A stretch of 64,000 bases of DNA from positions 62,001 through 126,000 of the forward strand of contig NZ_JAGTJJ010000006.1 of the NCBI RefSeq assembly GCF_028435365.1. The letters run 5' to 3'. Source of the stretch: Polyangium jinanense (GTDB lineage Bacteria; Myxococcota; Polyangia; Polyangiales; Polyangiaceae). Within the stretch, counting starts at the first letter, position 1, and each line of letters opens with the position of its first letter. This document shows, piece after piece, positions 34,472-47,177 of this stretch. A program made the translations under genes and the position numbers. The notes under the pieces are model-generated. The model made no database searches. It saw only the letters and a program-made list of their open reading frames with translations, and had not been told where the DNA came from.

Positions 34472-35515
34472 TTACTTCGGGACTTCGCTCGACGGGATCC
34501 AGAAGCCGCCGTCGTCCGGCGGGACGATCCCGAGGTGCTTCGGCAGGATGTTCGTCCAGCCCGCGACGGTCTCGAGCACGTAGACCTCGCTCTCCGCCTC
34601 GATCACGCCGATCGGCTTCGCCTTGTCGTCGCGCTTCGCGCGGATCGGGATCTCCTTCGTGACGCGCACGAGGGGCGGGGGCTTGTCGAACGTGAGCTGC
34701 GCGCCGGCGATCTGCGTGGTGGGCGGGATGTACTGGTCCATCATTTCGCCCTTCTTCAGCGGGTCGAGGTCACGGAGGCGCGCCCAGGCGTCGATGGTGA
34801 GATCGCTGCGCGACATCACGTGCACGAAGCCGAGCTTCATCTCCGTGCTCCAGAAGAGCTGCCCCGCGCCTTCCATCATGTCGAGCGAGAGGACCACGTC
34901 GCCGTTCGGCTTGTCGAAGAGCTCGAGCTTCTGCTTCTTCGTCATGTAACCGCGGCCGTTGCCGGGGACCTCGAACGGCTGCACGGTGCCCTTCGCGAGC
35001 GCGAACGCGTCGCAAGGCGCCGTCGCCCGCACGGTCTGGTTCAACGTGCCGCCAACCGGGATCTCCACGGTGAGCGAGTTCAGGCTGGCCTTGACGAGCT
35101 TCACCTTCTGCGCGCTCGCGATCCAGACGTGCCCGCCGTAGACCGAGATGTCGCGCGTCGTGAAGAGCGAGATGTCCGCGGGCGCGACGTAACCTTCGAG
35201 CCGCATCGCGCCGCTGCCCGCCGACGTCGCGAGCCGCGCTCGACCGGCCGTGGGGTCGAACGGGATTTCGCTGAGCGTCATGGGGATGTACGCGCCGTTC
35301 AGCGTGGCGATGAGGTTGCCGCCGCTCGGCGCGTCGAAGAGTTTGGTGTTCTTGGAGGGAGGGTAGGTGCCTTTGATCGAGCAGGTGGGCGCTGTGACCG
35401 TGGGCTCCGCTGTAGCCTGCGCCTCGTCCGCGTGGGCCGCGGGCGCGCCGCCGGGCACGGCGAGGAGCCAGATACCGACGAGGGCCCCACCACATGCTAA
35501 GAATCCGCGCTTCAT
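34472..35515 (-). CDS. Secreted protein of unknown function, probable SH3-like modules
   Basis: The 347-residue protein has a clear signal peptide (FLACGGALVGIWLLAVPGGAPAAHADE). The mature part is beta-rich and appears to contain three related segments, each with a short strand pattern ending in valine-rich turns: residues about 45-120 (TKLFDAPSGGNLIATL), about 195-260 (QKLELFDKPNGDVVLSL) and about 290-340 (IRAKRDDKAKPIGVIEAESEVYVLE...WTNIL). These resemble bacterial SH3-like modules. Two cysteines could form a disulfide. No enzyme signature is present. It starts the long leftward run of envelope genes and is divergent from the DHH-like gene; 72 bases separate the starts. Confidence 0.7.
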   Translation of the reverse strand: MKRGFLACGGALVGIWLLAVPGGAPAAHADEAQATAEPTVTAPTCSIKGTYPPSKNTKLFDAPSGGNLIATLNGAYIPMTLSEIPFDPTAGRARLATSAGSGAMRLEGYVAPADISLFTTRDISVYGGHVWIASAQKVKLVKASLNSLTVEIPVGGTLNQTVRATAPCDAFALAKGTVQPFEVPGNGRGYMTKKQKLELFDKPNGDVVLSLDMMEGAGQLFWSTEMKLGFVHVMSRSDLTIDAWARLRDLDPLKKGEMMDQYIPPTTQIAGAQLTFDKPPPLVRVTKEIPIRAKRDDKAKPIGVIEAESEVYVLETVAGWTNILPKHLGIVPPDDGGFWIPSSEVPK

Positions 35516-35587
35516 GTCCGTCTCCCCAGAGCGAGTTTATCCAAGTCGGATGCAGGGAATGACACGAAGGACGCAACCGAGCGAAGG

Positions 35588-36496
35588 ATGATGCAATCCG
35601 TCGAGCTTTCGTTCGCTTCCCCACGGAAGCTGCCCAAACCCAAGGATCTCCGCGGAAACGTGGTGGTCCTGGACATCGCCTTCGCCTCGGAGGCGGGGGG
35701 CAAGAGCTTCGAAACGGTAACGTTGCCCTTCATCGAGGCGCTCGGATCGCGGCTTCGTGCCTGGGTCGATCACCACGACAGCTTGCATCACGCGCGTTAT
35801 GCCGAGGACGCGCGATTCGTGCTCTCCACGAAGGCCGAGCACGGCGCTTGCCCGGAGATGATCACGCCGGAGATCGTCGCGCGCGCCGGCCGTATCGACA
35901 CGCTCGTCTGCCACGTGGATTTCGACGGCCTGGCGAGCGGCGCCAAGTGGCTGCGCGGCGGTGAGGAGCCGTATCCCGGCTGCGACGCGGACGCTCGGGC
36001 GATCGACACGCGGATCGGTACGCCGGGCCCGATCGCGCAGCGCATCGATCGGGCGCTCCGCGCGCGGCCGAGGGATCATGCGCTCTTCGGGCTCATCGTG
36101 CGGCACCTTTCGACGGGTCTGACGGACGCGTCGCTATGGCAGCCGATCGACGCCGCCGGCGCGGAGCTCGCGCCGCTCGAGGCGGAGTCGCGCAGGCTTG
36201 CGAAGTCGTTCGCGCGGATCGAGCCGGGCATCGTGATCGTCGACGCGACGACGCGGAAAGGTCCGTACGACAAGACGCTTCTCCTGCTCGTTGGTCAGGA
36301 GCGAGCGAGCGTGTCGGCCGTGATCGACGGGGACAACGTGACGTTCGCGGCCGCGTTCGACAGCGGGATCAATTTCCTGGAGAAGTTCGGGATCTCCGGC
36401 GGCATGCCGACGGTCGTGTCGATCCACCGATCGAAGCTCGCCTCGGCGCTCGAATCGCTCGGCGTGAAGCCCACCGAAGCGTCGCGCTTCAGCTAG
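35588..36496 (+). CDS. DHH-phosphoesterase-like protein, unusual motif order
   Basis: The 302-residue cytoplasmic protein contains VDHHDS (the DHH motif, at about residues 60-65) and downstream HVDFDGLASG (about 109-118), which resembles the HxDxDG metal-binding motif of DHH/RecJ-type phosphoesterases. In known members the HxDxDG motif precedes DHH; here the order is reversed, so the protein may be permuted or only distantly related. The C-terminal part (about 205-295) reads VIVDATTRKGPYDKTLLLLVGQ and FISG-like GGMPTVVSIHRSK, comparable to the DHHA1 nucleic-acid-binding region. It could act on nucleotides or short oligonucleotides, but this is a guess. Its end overlaps the convergent ROK gene by four bases. 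ATG codons at 35588 and 35591 are equally likely starts. Confidence 0.6.
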   Translation: MMQSVELSFASPRKLPKPKDLRGNVVVLDIAFASEAGGKSFETVTLPFIEALGSRLRAWVDHHDSLHHARYAEDARFVLSTKAEHGACPEMITPEIVARAGRIDTLVCHVDFDGLASGAKWLRGGEEPYPGCDADARAIDTRIGTPGPIAQRIDRALRARPRDHALFGLIVRHLSTGLTDASLWQPIDAAGAELAPLEAESRRLAKSFARIEPGIVIVDATTRKGPYDKTLLLLVGQERASVSAVIDGDNVTFAAAFDSGINFLEKFGISGGMPTVVSIHRSKLASALESLGVKPTEASRFS

Positions 36497-37407
36497 ATCG
36501 CCAGCAAGGCTGCACCGATCACGCCCGCGCTGTCGCCGAGTTTGTTCTTCAAGATCGGCGTGCGGAGCTCGTCGTTGAAGACGATCGCGGCCACGCGATC
36601 GCGACCCTCGTCGTAGAGAAGGTTCAAATTCGACAGACCGCCGCCGAGCACGATCGCGGTCGGATCGACGATGTCGATCACGTTGGCGAGGCCCCGGGCG
36701 AACGCTTCAAGGAGACCCTCGATCGCGGCCGCGGCGTGAATATCCTCGGCGCGACGTGCGGCGATCTCGGAGGCCGAAAGCGAGCGGCCCGCGCGGCGCG
36801 CATAGTCCGCCTCGACGGCGGGGCCGCTCGCGAAGAGCTCGAGGCAGCCGCGATGCCCGCAGTAACAGACGGGCCCGCGGTCGGGGAACACGGCGTGGTG
36901 GCCCCACTCGCCGGCGATGCCGTGTTCGCCCGGCCAAACCTGCCCGCGGATGACGAGGCCGCCGCCGACGCCGGTCCCGAGGATCACACCGAAGACGACG
37001 CCGCCCACGTACGCCGCGGCCGCGCCGAGCCGCGCCTCGGCGAGCGCGAAGCAATTCGCGTCGTTGTCGAAGGCGATGGATCGATCGAGCAGGCGCTCGA
37101 GATCCGGGCGGAAAGGGCCGCCGTTGAGGCAAGTCGTGTTCGAGTTCTTCACGAGGCCCGCGCCCGTCACGCCGCCCGGCATGCCCACGCCGAGCGGGAT
37201 CGTCTTTGCGTCGAGGCCCGCCTCCGCGGCGACGTCCCGCACGAGCGTCGCGACCGCCTCGAGGATTCCCTCGTAGCCACGCTCGCGTGGCGTGGGGATG
37301 CGGCGGCGGAGGTCGACCGCCGGCGCGGCTTTCTCCGCCTCCCGAAGCACGACGGCCTCGATCTTCGTGCCGCCCAGATCCACCCCGATCGCGATCGGCT
37401 GGCGCAT
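36493..37407 (-). CDS. ROK-family sugar kinase (glucokinase/fructokinase type)
   Basis: The 304-residue protein has the ROK family features: ATP-binding IGVDLGGTKIEAVVL at the N-terminus, GVGMPGGV, FDNDANCFALAEAR with the catalytic aspartate, ILGTGVGGGLV, EWGHH and the zinc motif CYCGHRGCLE. It phosphorylates a hexose, probably glucose, N-acetylglucosamine or fructose, with ATP in the cytoplasm. The sequence alone does not fix the sugar. I start at the ATG at 37407, which gives the typical ROK N-terminus; the ATG at 37443 would add 12 residues not expected in the family. An MFS sugar-acid-type transporter gene diverges from it, a plausible supplier of substrate. Confidence 0.88.
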   Translation of the reverse strand: MRQPIAIGVDLGGTKIEAVVLREAEKAAPAVDLRRRIPTPRERGYEGILEAVATLVRDVAAEAGLDAKTIPLGVGMPGGVTGAGLVKNSNTTCLNGGPFRPDLERLLDRSIAFDNDANCFALAEARLGAAAAYVGGVVFGVILGTGVGGGLVIRGQVWPGEHGIAGEWGHHAVFPDRGPVCYCGHRGCLELFASGPAVEADYARRAGRSLSASEIAARRAEDIHAAAAIEGLLEAFARGLANVIDIVDPTAIVLGGGLSNLNLLYDEGRDRVAAIVFNDELRTPILKNKLGDSAGVIGAALLAI

Positions 37408-37460
37408 GCCGGGGATGTACCTGCGAGGACGCGCCGCGTCCATGAACCGCCCGAGGATGC

Positions 37461-41871
<4,411 letters not shown>

Positions 41872-41934
41872 TCACGTTCTCCCTGCGAAGCTCTCCCCGG
41901 TTGCCGCGCCATCTCGCCATCGCGATACTCGGGC

Positions 41935-43539
41935 ATGCTCGAAGACGTCGACGTCGCGATCGTGGGGGCGGGTCCCGTGGGCACGCTGATGGCCAATCTG
42001 CTCGGCGGGCGCGGGCTCCGCGTGGCCGTGCTCGAGCGCGAGACGACGCCCCATGGCACCCCGCGCGCATTCTCCTGCGACGACGAGGCGATGCGCGTCT
42101 ATCAGCAGGCCGGGCTCGATCGGGAGCTCGCGCAGACGATGTACGCCTGCCCGGAGGCCGAGTTCACCGACGGAAGCGGGCGCGCCTTCGCGAAGCTCGT
42201 CTTCCGCGGGCTCGATTTCGGCAATGGTTTTCCGGCGCTGAACTTCTTTCACCAGCCCACGCTGGAGGCCATCCTACGGCGAGGGCTCGAGCGATTCGAG
42301 GGCGTGTCGTTGCGACTCGGGCACGAGGTCCTCGCGATCGATCAGGATGCGGAGCGGGTGCGGCTGCGGGTGCGGGATCCGAGCGGACAGACGCGCGCAT
42401 TGCGGGCGCGTTACGTGCTCGGGTGCGACGGGCGCAAGAGTACGATTCGCAAGCTCTCGGGCATTGCTTACGAGGGCCGCCGGTACGAGGAGCCGTGGAT
42501 CGCCATCTCCGGCGTGATGGACGAGATCCCGGACACGATGCCGCTCGCGCGTTTCGTATGTGATCCGGCGCGGCCCGGCTTCGTCGCGCGCGGGACGGAG
42601 AACCAGTGCCGCCTGGAATTCATGCTGCAGGCGGGCGAGACGCGGGAGGCCATCGAGAGGCCGGAGTCGGTCGCGCGGCTGATCGCGCCGTATGTGGATC
42701 CCGCGAAGATCCGAATTCAACGAGCGAGCGTGTACACGTTCGAGGCGAAGACGGCGGCGCAATGGCGCAAAGGTCGGGTCTTCCTCCTGGGAGACGCGGC
42801 GCACACGATGCCGCCGTTCATGGGGCAAGGGCTCGTGTCGGGACTCCGGGATGCGGCGAACCTCGCGTGGAAGCTCGCGCTTTGCGCCTCCGGGCGCGCG
42901 AGCGAGCGGCTGCTCGATACGTACGAAGAGGAGCGGCGGCCGCACCTGCTCGCGATGACGGAAATCAGCATCCGGCTCGGGCACGTCTTTCTGGTGCGCG
43001 ACGCGCGCGCGGCGGCGGTGCGGGACGCCGTGTTCCGTGGGCTCGATCGGGTGGGCCGCGTGCGCAAATTCATCCGGAACATGGAGTTCAAGCCGAAGCC
43101 TACGTGCGACGCGGGAATGATGCGCGGCGGGCGGCGTCGGCGCGGGCGCTTCGACAGAGCGCCGGGCGTGACCCCGCGTTACCCGGAAGGAACGTATTTC
43201 CCGCAGCCGTTCGTGCGTGACGCCGCGGGCGCGCGCGTGCGGCTCGACGACGTGCTCGGGACGGGATTCGCCGTGCTCGGCTTCGGGCTCGATCCACGCG
43301 AGGTGGTCCGGGACGAACCTTTCTGGGCGGGGCTCGGCGCGCGGTGTTTCCGGATCCTTCCCGCGGGGAGCGAGGCGCGCGAAGGCGCGCTCGTCGACGA
43401 GGACGGCGCGCTCGAACGGTGGTTTGTCCGGTATGACGCCACGCTCGCGGTCGTGCGGCCGGATCGTTATGTGTTCGGAGGGTTTTTACGCGCGGAGGTG
43501 GACCAGGCCGAGCATGCGCTGAAGCTGGCCCTCCGCTGA
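41935..43539 (+). CDS. FAD-dependent aromatic monooxygenase, MhpA-like
   Basis: The 534-residue flavoprotein belongs to the group A hydroxylases: DVAIVGAGPVGTLMANLL (FAD-binding GxGxxG) at the N-terminus, YVLGCDGRKSTIRK (the DG motif), and GDAAHTMPPFMGQGLVSG (GD motif) at about 285-300. MFQ-type residues and the ISLGH start of the C-terminal helix follow. The C-terminal thioredoxin-like part (from about 430) is typical of 3-(3-hydroxyphenyl)propionate hydroxylase (MhpA) and related polyketide oxygenases. It should hydroxylate an aromatic substrate using NAD(P)H and O2. No ring-cleavage genes are adjacent, so a catabolic role is not supported; the substrate is unknown. Confidence 0.85.
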   Translation: MLEDVDVAIVGAGPVGTLMANLLGGRGLRVAVLERETTPHGTPRAFSCDDEAMRVYQQAGLDRELAQTMYACPEAEFTDGSGRAFAKLVFRGLDFGNGFPALNFFHQPTLEAILRRGLERFEGVSLRLGHEVLAIDQDAERVRLRVRDPSGQTRALRARYVLGCDGRKSTIRKLSGIAYEGRRYEEPWIAISGVMDEIPDTMPLARFVCDPARPGFVARGTENQCRLEFMLQAGETREAIERPESVARLIAPYVDPAKIRIQRASVYTFEAKTAAQWRKGRVFLLGDAAHTMPPFMGQGLVSGLRDAANLAWKLALCASGRASERLLDTYEEERRPHLLAMTEISIRLGHVFLVRDARAAAVRDAVFRGLDRVGRVRKFIRNMEFKPKPTCDAGMMRGGRRRRGRFDRAPGVTPRYPEGTYFPQPFVRDAAGARVRLDDVLGTGFAVLGFGLDPREVVRDEPFWAGLGARCFRILPAGSEAREGALVDEDGALERWFVRYDATLAVVRPDRYVFGGFLRAEVDQAEHALKLALR

Positions 43540-43545
43540 TCGGCG

Positions 43546-43653
43546 TCACGCCCCCCAGCGGCGCGTGGTCATGGGCATCGGCTGCCCGGTTTCGAGCAGC
43601 GTCTTCAGGCTCGAAAGAATGGCCGGCCAGCCGGCGGTCACGGCCGAGGTCAT
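43546..43653 (-). pseudogene. 3' remnant of an AHSA1/SRPBCC-type gene
   Basis: The last about 35 codons in the minus frame read TSAVTAGWPAILSSLKTLLE and end GQPMPMTTRRWGA before a TGA at 43546. GWPAxLSSLKTLLETG is the C-terminal helix of many AHSA1-type SRPBCC proteins. The rest of such a gene (about 110 residues) is missing: just upstream, sequence switches to the nucleotidyltransferase gene, whose stop codon overlaps the ATG at 43653. It looks like the tail of a gene truncated by insertion of the two-gene module. An origin as a fusion is not supported, since the frames differ. Confidence 0.6.
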
Positions 43654-44111
43654 GGCGTCTTGGCTTTGATCGCCATCAACTTCGCCACGTCTGCGACGTC
43701 CTTCTCACGCCCAGAGGCCCGTTTGTTCTTGAGCAACGCTTCGAGCCCGAGGAAAGCCACCGGCAGCCCGTCGAGCGAGCCGCTCACCCGGCTGTCCCAG
43801 GCCTCATCGAAGTCGACGCCGGAGATCGACGTCAGCAAATCGATACGGTTGGGCGGACGGCCGAGCTGCACGACCGCGTTAGGCCGCATGAAGTCGTCGG
43901 CAGACAACGCGAGCTGTCCAAAACCGAACGTCGCGAGCGCCCCAAGGATTCGGTCGGCGTTCGCCCGCGTCGGCCGAACGAAGAAATCGATGTCCCCGGT
44001 GAACCGGGGATGTCCGTGGAACGCGACGGCGTGTCCCCCGACGACGATGAACTCAACACCGCTCGAGTTCAACAACCCGACAAACTCTCTCAAATCCTGC
44101 TGCAGCTTCAC
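43650..44111 (-). CDS. Nucleotidyltransferase-fold protein, toxin-antitoxin-like
   Basis: The 153-residue protein has the minimal nucleotidyltransferase signature: FIVVGGHAVAFHGHPRFTGDIDFFV (residues about 21-45, in which GG and the DxD pair are the metal and nucleotide site), then NRIDLLTSISGVDF with a third acidic residue. Similar proteins are encoded with a small helical partner and are considered toxin-antitoxin-type or AbiEii-like units; catalytic activity here is inferred from motifs only. Its start overlaps the upstream partner gene by 59 bases. Its stop runs into the truncated AHSA1 remnant, suggesting that the pair was acquired. Confidence 0.78.
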   Translation of the reverse strand: MKLQQDLREFVGLLNSSGVEFIVVGGHAVAFHGHPRFTGDIDFFVRPTRANADRILGALATFGFGQLALSADDFMRPNAVVQLGRPPNRIDLLTSISGVDFDEAWDSRVSGSLDGLPVAFLGLEALLKNKRASGREKDVADVAKLMAIKAKTP

Positions 44112-44247
44112 CCATGGACTCCCGGTAGCTGGCCACGAGATCCAGCAAGAGGTCGACGCGCTCCTGTGGCGTGAGGCTCGCGTAATAGGCTTCGTCGGCC
44201 CGCTCGGCTTCCTCGAAGCTGTGGAATACGAGAACGCTCTTGTCCAT
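44053..44247 (-). CDS. Small helical partner of the nucleotidyltransferase
   Basis: This 64-residue, acidic, mostly helical protein (SFEEAERADEAYYASLTPQE, then RVDLLLDLVASYRE) precedes the nucleotidyltransferase gene and overlaps its start by 59 bases in another frame. Proteins with the same SFEEA...YYxSLTPxERLDxLLEL pattern are regularly paired with such nucleotidyltransferases. It probably binds or restrains its partner. No DNA-binding motif is evident. Confidence 0.75.
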   Translation of the reverse strand: MDKSVLVFHSFEEAERADEAYYASLTPQERVDLLLDLVASYRESMGEAAAGFERVCRVVELERC

Positions 44248-44280
44248 GGGTAGGCACCCGTCGAGAACCCTCGACAGTAT

Positions 44281-44315
44281 GAAGCCCCCTCCTCCGATCC
44301 GGAAGAGGGGGCTTC
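44281..44315 (-). terminator. Hairpin terminator after icd
   Basis: A perfect 11-bp stem (GAAGCCCCCTC paired with GAGGGGGCTTC) with a 13-base loop that itself can form TCCG-ATC-CGGA lies 22 bases downstream of the icd stop in its reading direction. No T-run follows, but the position between icd and the separate two-gene module fits termination. Confidence 0.6.
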
Positions 44316-44337
44316 AGCACGTCACGCGGGAAAGCGC

Positions 44338-45732
44338 TCAGCCCATGTTCGCGATGATCGCGTCACCGAACTCGGAGCACTTCACTTCCTTCGCGCCCTC
44401 CATGAGGCGCGCGAAGTCGTAGGTCACGGTCTTCGCGCCGATCGCGCCGTCCATGCCCTTGTTGATGAGGTCCGCGGCCTCGATCCAGCCCATGTGCCGC
44501 AGCATCATCTCGCCCGAGAGGATGACCGAGCCGGGGTTCACCTTGTCGAGGTTCGCGTACTTCGGCGCCGTGCCGTGCGTGGCCTCGAAGACCGCGTGGC
44601 CCGTCACGTAGTTGATGTTGCCGCCCGGCGCGATGCCGATGCCGCCGATCTGCGCGGCGAGCGCGTCCGAGAGGTAATCGCCGTTCAGGTTCAAGGTCGC
44701 GATCACGTCGAAATCACGCGGCCGCGTGAGGACCTGCTGCAGCGTGATGTCCGCGATCGAGTCCTTGACGCGGAGCATCTTCTTCCACTTGCCGCCGCCG
44801 TGCGTGTCCCAGAGCTTGAGCGCCTCCTCGACCTCGGCGCGGAACTCCGCCTGCATGTCGGGCGGCGCCATGTCGTAGCCAGGCTCGATCTCCTTGGCGT
44901 TCTGCTCGACCGTGATCTCCGGGTTCTTCTCCTTGTTCCCGAGGATCCACGTCTCGCGCTCGGTCACCACCTTGTTCCGGAAGTCGTGCTGCGCGAGCGA
45001 ATACCCCCACGCCTTGAACGCGCCTTCCGTGAACTTCATGATGTTGCCCTTGTGCACGAACGTGACGCTCTTCCGGTTGAACCGGAGCGCGTACTCGATC
45101 GCCGCGCGCACCAGGCGCTCCGTGCCCTCGCGGCTCACCGGCTTGATGCCGATGCCGCTCGTCGCCGGGAAGCGGATCTTCTTCACCCCCATCTCGTTCT
45201 GGAGGAAGTCGATCACCTTCTTCGCCTCGGGGCTCTCGGCCTCCCACTCGATGCCGGCGTAGATGTCCTCCGTGTTCTCACGGAAGATCACCATGTCGAC
45301 CGCGCCCGGATCCTTCACCGGCGAAGGAACGCCCTTGTACCAGCGCACCGGGCGCAGGCAGACGTAGAGGTCGAGCATCTGCCTGAGGGCCACGTTCAAC
45401 GAACGGATGCCCTTGCCGATCGGGGTCGTCAGCGGGCCCTTGATGCCCACGAGGTACTGGCGATACGCCTCGACCGTACCCTGGGGCAGCCACTCGCCGA
45501 ACGTGTTGAACGCCTTCTCGCCCGCGTACACCTCGTACCAGGCGATCTTCCTCTTGCCGCCGTAGGCCTTCTCCACGGCCGCATCGAGTACGCGCTGGCT
45601 CGCCCGCCAGATGTCGGGGCCGGTGCCATCGCCTTCGATGAACGGGATGATGGGTTGGTCCGGCACCTGGAGCTGGCCGGACGCGGACATCGTGATCGCT
45701 TCGCCCGCAGTGGGCTTCGGGAACTCGCGCAT
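44338..45732 (-). CDS. icd: NADP-dependent isocitrate dehydrogenase
   Basis: The 464-residue enzyme oxidatively decarboxylates isocitrate to 2-oxoglutarate in the TCA cycle. Motifs: [16 protein letters not shown] at the N-terminus, the phosphorylation/substrate loop [53 protein letters not shown] with the catalytic lysine, [18 protein letters not shown], and THGTAPKYA for the cofactor. The lysine/tyrosine context is of the NADP type, as in E. coli Icd. The ATG at 45732 gives the expected N-terminus; a farther upstream start would add residues not found in the family. It diverges from the SurA-like gene by 104 bases. Only this and mdh represent the TCA cycle in the window. Confidence 0.96.
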   Translation of the reverse strand: MREFPKPTAGEAITMSASGQLQVPDQPIIPFIEGDGTGPDIWRASQRVLDAAVEKAYGGKRKIAWYEVYAGEKAFNTFGEWLPQGTVEAYRQYLVGIKGPLTTPIGKGIRSLNVALRQMLDLYVCLRPVRWYKGVPSPVKDPGAVDMVIFRENTEDIYAGIEWEAESPEAKKVIDFLQNEMGVKKIRFPATSGIGIKPVSREGTERLVRAAIEYALRFNRKSVTFVHKGNIMKFTEGAFKAWGYSLAQHDFRNKVVTERETWILGNKEKNPEITVEQNAKEIEPGYDMAPPDMQAEFRAEVEEALKLWDTHGGGKWKKMLRVKDSIADITLQQVLTRPRDFDVIATLNLNGDYLSDALAAQIGGIGIAPGGNINYVTGHAVFEATHGTAPKYANLDKVNPGSVILSGEMMLRHMGWIEAADLINKGMDGAIGAKTVTYDFARLMEGAKEVKCSEFGDAIIANMG

Positions 45733-45836
45733 GGCCGCGCAATAAACCAGGGCGACGGCTGCCGCAACGGGGACGGACGATCTCGGGTGATTCGCCCGCG
45801 GACCCACGGCCGCACTTGTGCTACGTCGTGCCCGGC

Positions 45837-46853
45837 ATGCGCTCTCGTCAAAGGCTCGTCGCTCTTGGTCTCGTGCTCGCCGCCGCCCTCGCCCAGCAGC
45901 CGGCCGAAGCCATCGTCGTCGAGCGAATCGTCGCGGTCGTAGGCGACGACCCGATCCTGCTCTCCGATCTCCGCGCCCGCGCCAAGCCCTCCCTCCTGCA
46001 GGTCCAGCAGCGCGTGCGTCCCGGCGCCGAGCAAGCGGCCGCAGAGTCGCAGGTCTTCAAGGACACGCTCGAGGTGATGATCGATCAGAGGCTCGAAGCG
46101 CAGGCCGCCGAGCGCGCGGGAATCACGGTGACGCCCGACGAGGTCGAGAACGCCTTCCGCAACATCGCGAACGCCCAAGGTCTCACGACGGCCGAGATGT
46201 TCCGCGAGGCGAAGGCGCGCTTGGGCCTCACGGAGCAGGAGTACCGCGACGAGATCCGGCGGCAGATCCTCGAAGGAAAGATGCTGCAGCTCCGCGTGAA
46301 GGGGCGCGTGCGCATCACCGAGGACGACGTGAAGGCGATGTACGAGCGCACGCTTCGCGAGGAGCGCAAGCGCCGCGACTACCGTGCCGCGTGGATCGTG
46401 CTGCAGATCATGCCGGGATCGAGCCCGGAGGCGATCGCCGAGCGAAAGAAGCTCGCGGCCGAGCTCGTGACGCGGGCCCGCGCCGGCGAGGACTTCGCGG
46501 CGCTCGCGCGCGCCTACTCGGACGAGGCGAACACGCGCGACGCGGGCGGCGACCTCGGGATCCGCGCGCCGGCCGGCTCGCCGCAGGCCCAGCAGGGCCA
46601 GCGCCCGGCGCTCGCGCCCGATTTCGAGAACGCGGTGATGCCGCTCGACCCCGGTCAGGTAAGCGATGTGATCCAGGTGGAGAAGGGCCTCGTGATCATG
46701 AAGCTCGTCTCGCGTCAGCCCTCCCGGTACACGACATACGAGGCGGCGAAGGGCGAGATGGTGCAGCGCCTGCAGACGGAGATCCTCGAGAAGGCGAAGC
46801 GCAAGTGGCTCGACGAGCTGAAGAAGCGCACGCACCTCGACGTGCGTTTGTAG
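45837..46853 (+). CDS. SurA-like periplasmic peptidyl-prolyl isomerase
   Basis: The 338-residue protein starts with a signal peptide ([19 protein letters not shown]) followed by an N-terminal chaperone domain (about 22-165; [20 protein letters not shown] and [16 protein letters not shown], as in SurA). A single parvulin-type isomerase domain lies at about 180-285 ([40 protein letters not shown]). E. coli SurA has two parvulin domains; one is usual in myxobacteria. It assists folding of outer-membrane proteins in the periplasm. A complex palindromic repeat element follows its stop. Confidence 0.87.
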   Translation: MRSRQRLVALGLVLAAALAQQPAEAIVVERIVAVVGDDPILLSDLRARAKPSLLQVQQRVRPGAEQAAAESQVFKDTLEVMIDQRLEAQAAERAGITVTPDEVENAFRNIANAQGLTTAEMFREAKARLGLTEQEYRDEIRRQILEGKMLQLRVKGRVRITEDDVKAMYERTLREERKRRDYRAAWIVLQIMPGSSPEAIAERKKLAAELVTRARAGEDFAALARAYSDEANTRDAGGDLGIRAPAGSPQAQQGQRPALAPDFENAVMPLDPGQVSDVIQVEKGLVIMKLVSRQPSRYTTYEAAKGEMVQRLQTEILEKAKRKWLDELKKRTHLDVRL

Positions 46854-47177
46854 TTCGACTCCCTCACCCGCCGCGCCGGGGCGCTGCCCCGGGCCCCGCG
46901 GGGGCTATTCGCCCCTCGACCCGAACCAGGGCAAGCCCTGGACCTTTTGTGGGAGAACTGCGCGGTGCGCAGTTCTCCCAGCAGGCCGGTGGGACCGCCC
47001 CGCCCGTCGAGACGTCAGCGCTGCTGTCGCCGGTCTCGACCGGGCCCGTTCGATGAACTGCGCGGGAGCGCAGTTCATCGACCACGAGTCCAGCGCTTGC
47101 GCTGGTCCGGGTGCAGGGGCGGACAGCCCCCGCTGGGGCCTGGGGCAACGCCCCAGCGCAGCGGCGTCGACATGAGA
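46854..47177. other. Intergenic stretch (324 bp) filled by a palindromic repeat element
   Basis: Between the SurA-like gene and the SPFH gene (both converge here) I see no gene. The sequence is dominated by the inverted-repeat element annotated separately. Confidence 0.6.
46876..47156. repeat. Large inverted-repeat element with two perfect hairpins (BIME/MITE-like)
   Basis: Two arms of about 70 bp, at 46876-46947 and 47081-47156, are inverted copies of each other with high similarity (both contain GGGGGCTnTnCGCCCCT, CGCGGGGCCC-like and a CCAGnGCAAGCnCTGG core). Inside them lie two hairpins with 13-14 bp perfect stems around a GAACTGCGC/GCGCAGTTC core: 46951-46979 (three-base loop) and 47050-47081 (four-base loop). 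The middle holds another pair, GTCGAGAC and GTCTCGAC. The element occupies the gap between two convergent genes, so it may also terminate transcription. Confidence 0.75.

Noticed and set aside
46864..47148. Minus-strand open frame of about 94 residues over the palindromic element
   Set aside because: It is explained by the inverted-repeat element; similar frames arise wherever such GC-rich repeats occur, and no protein features are present.
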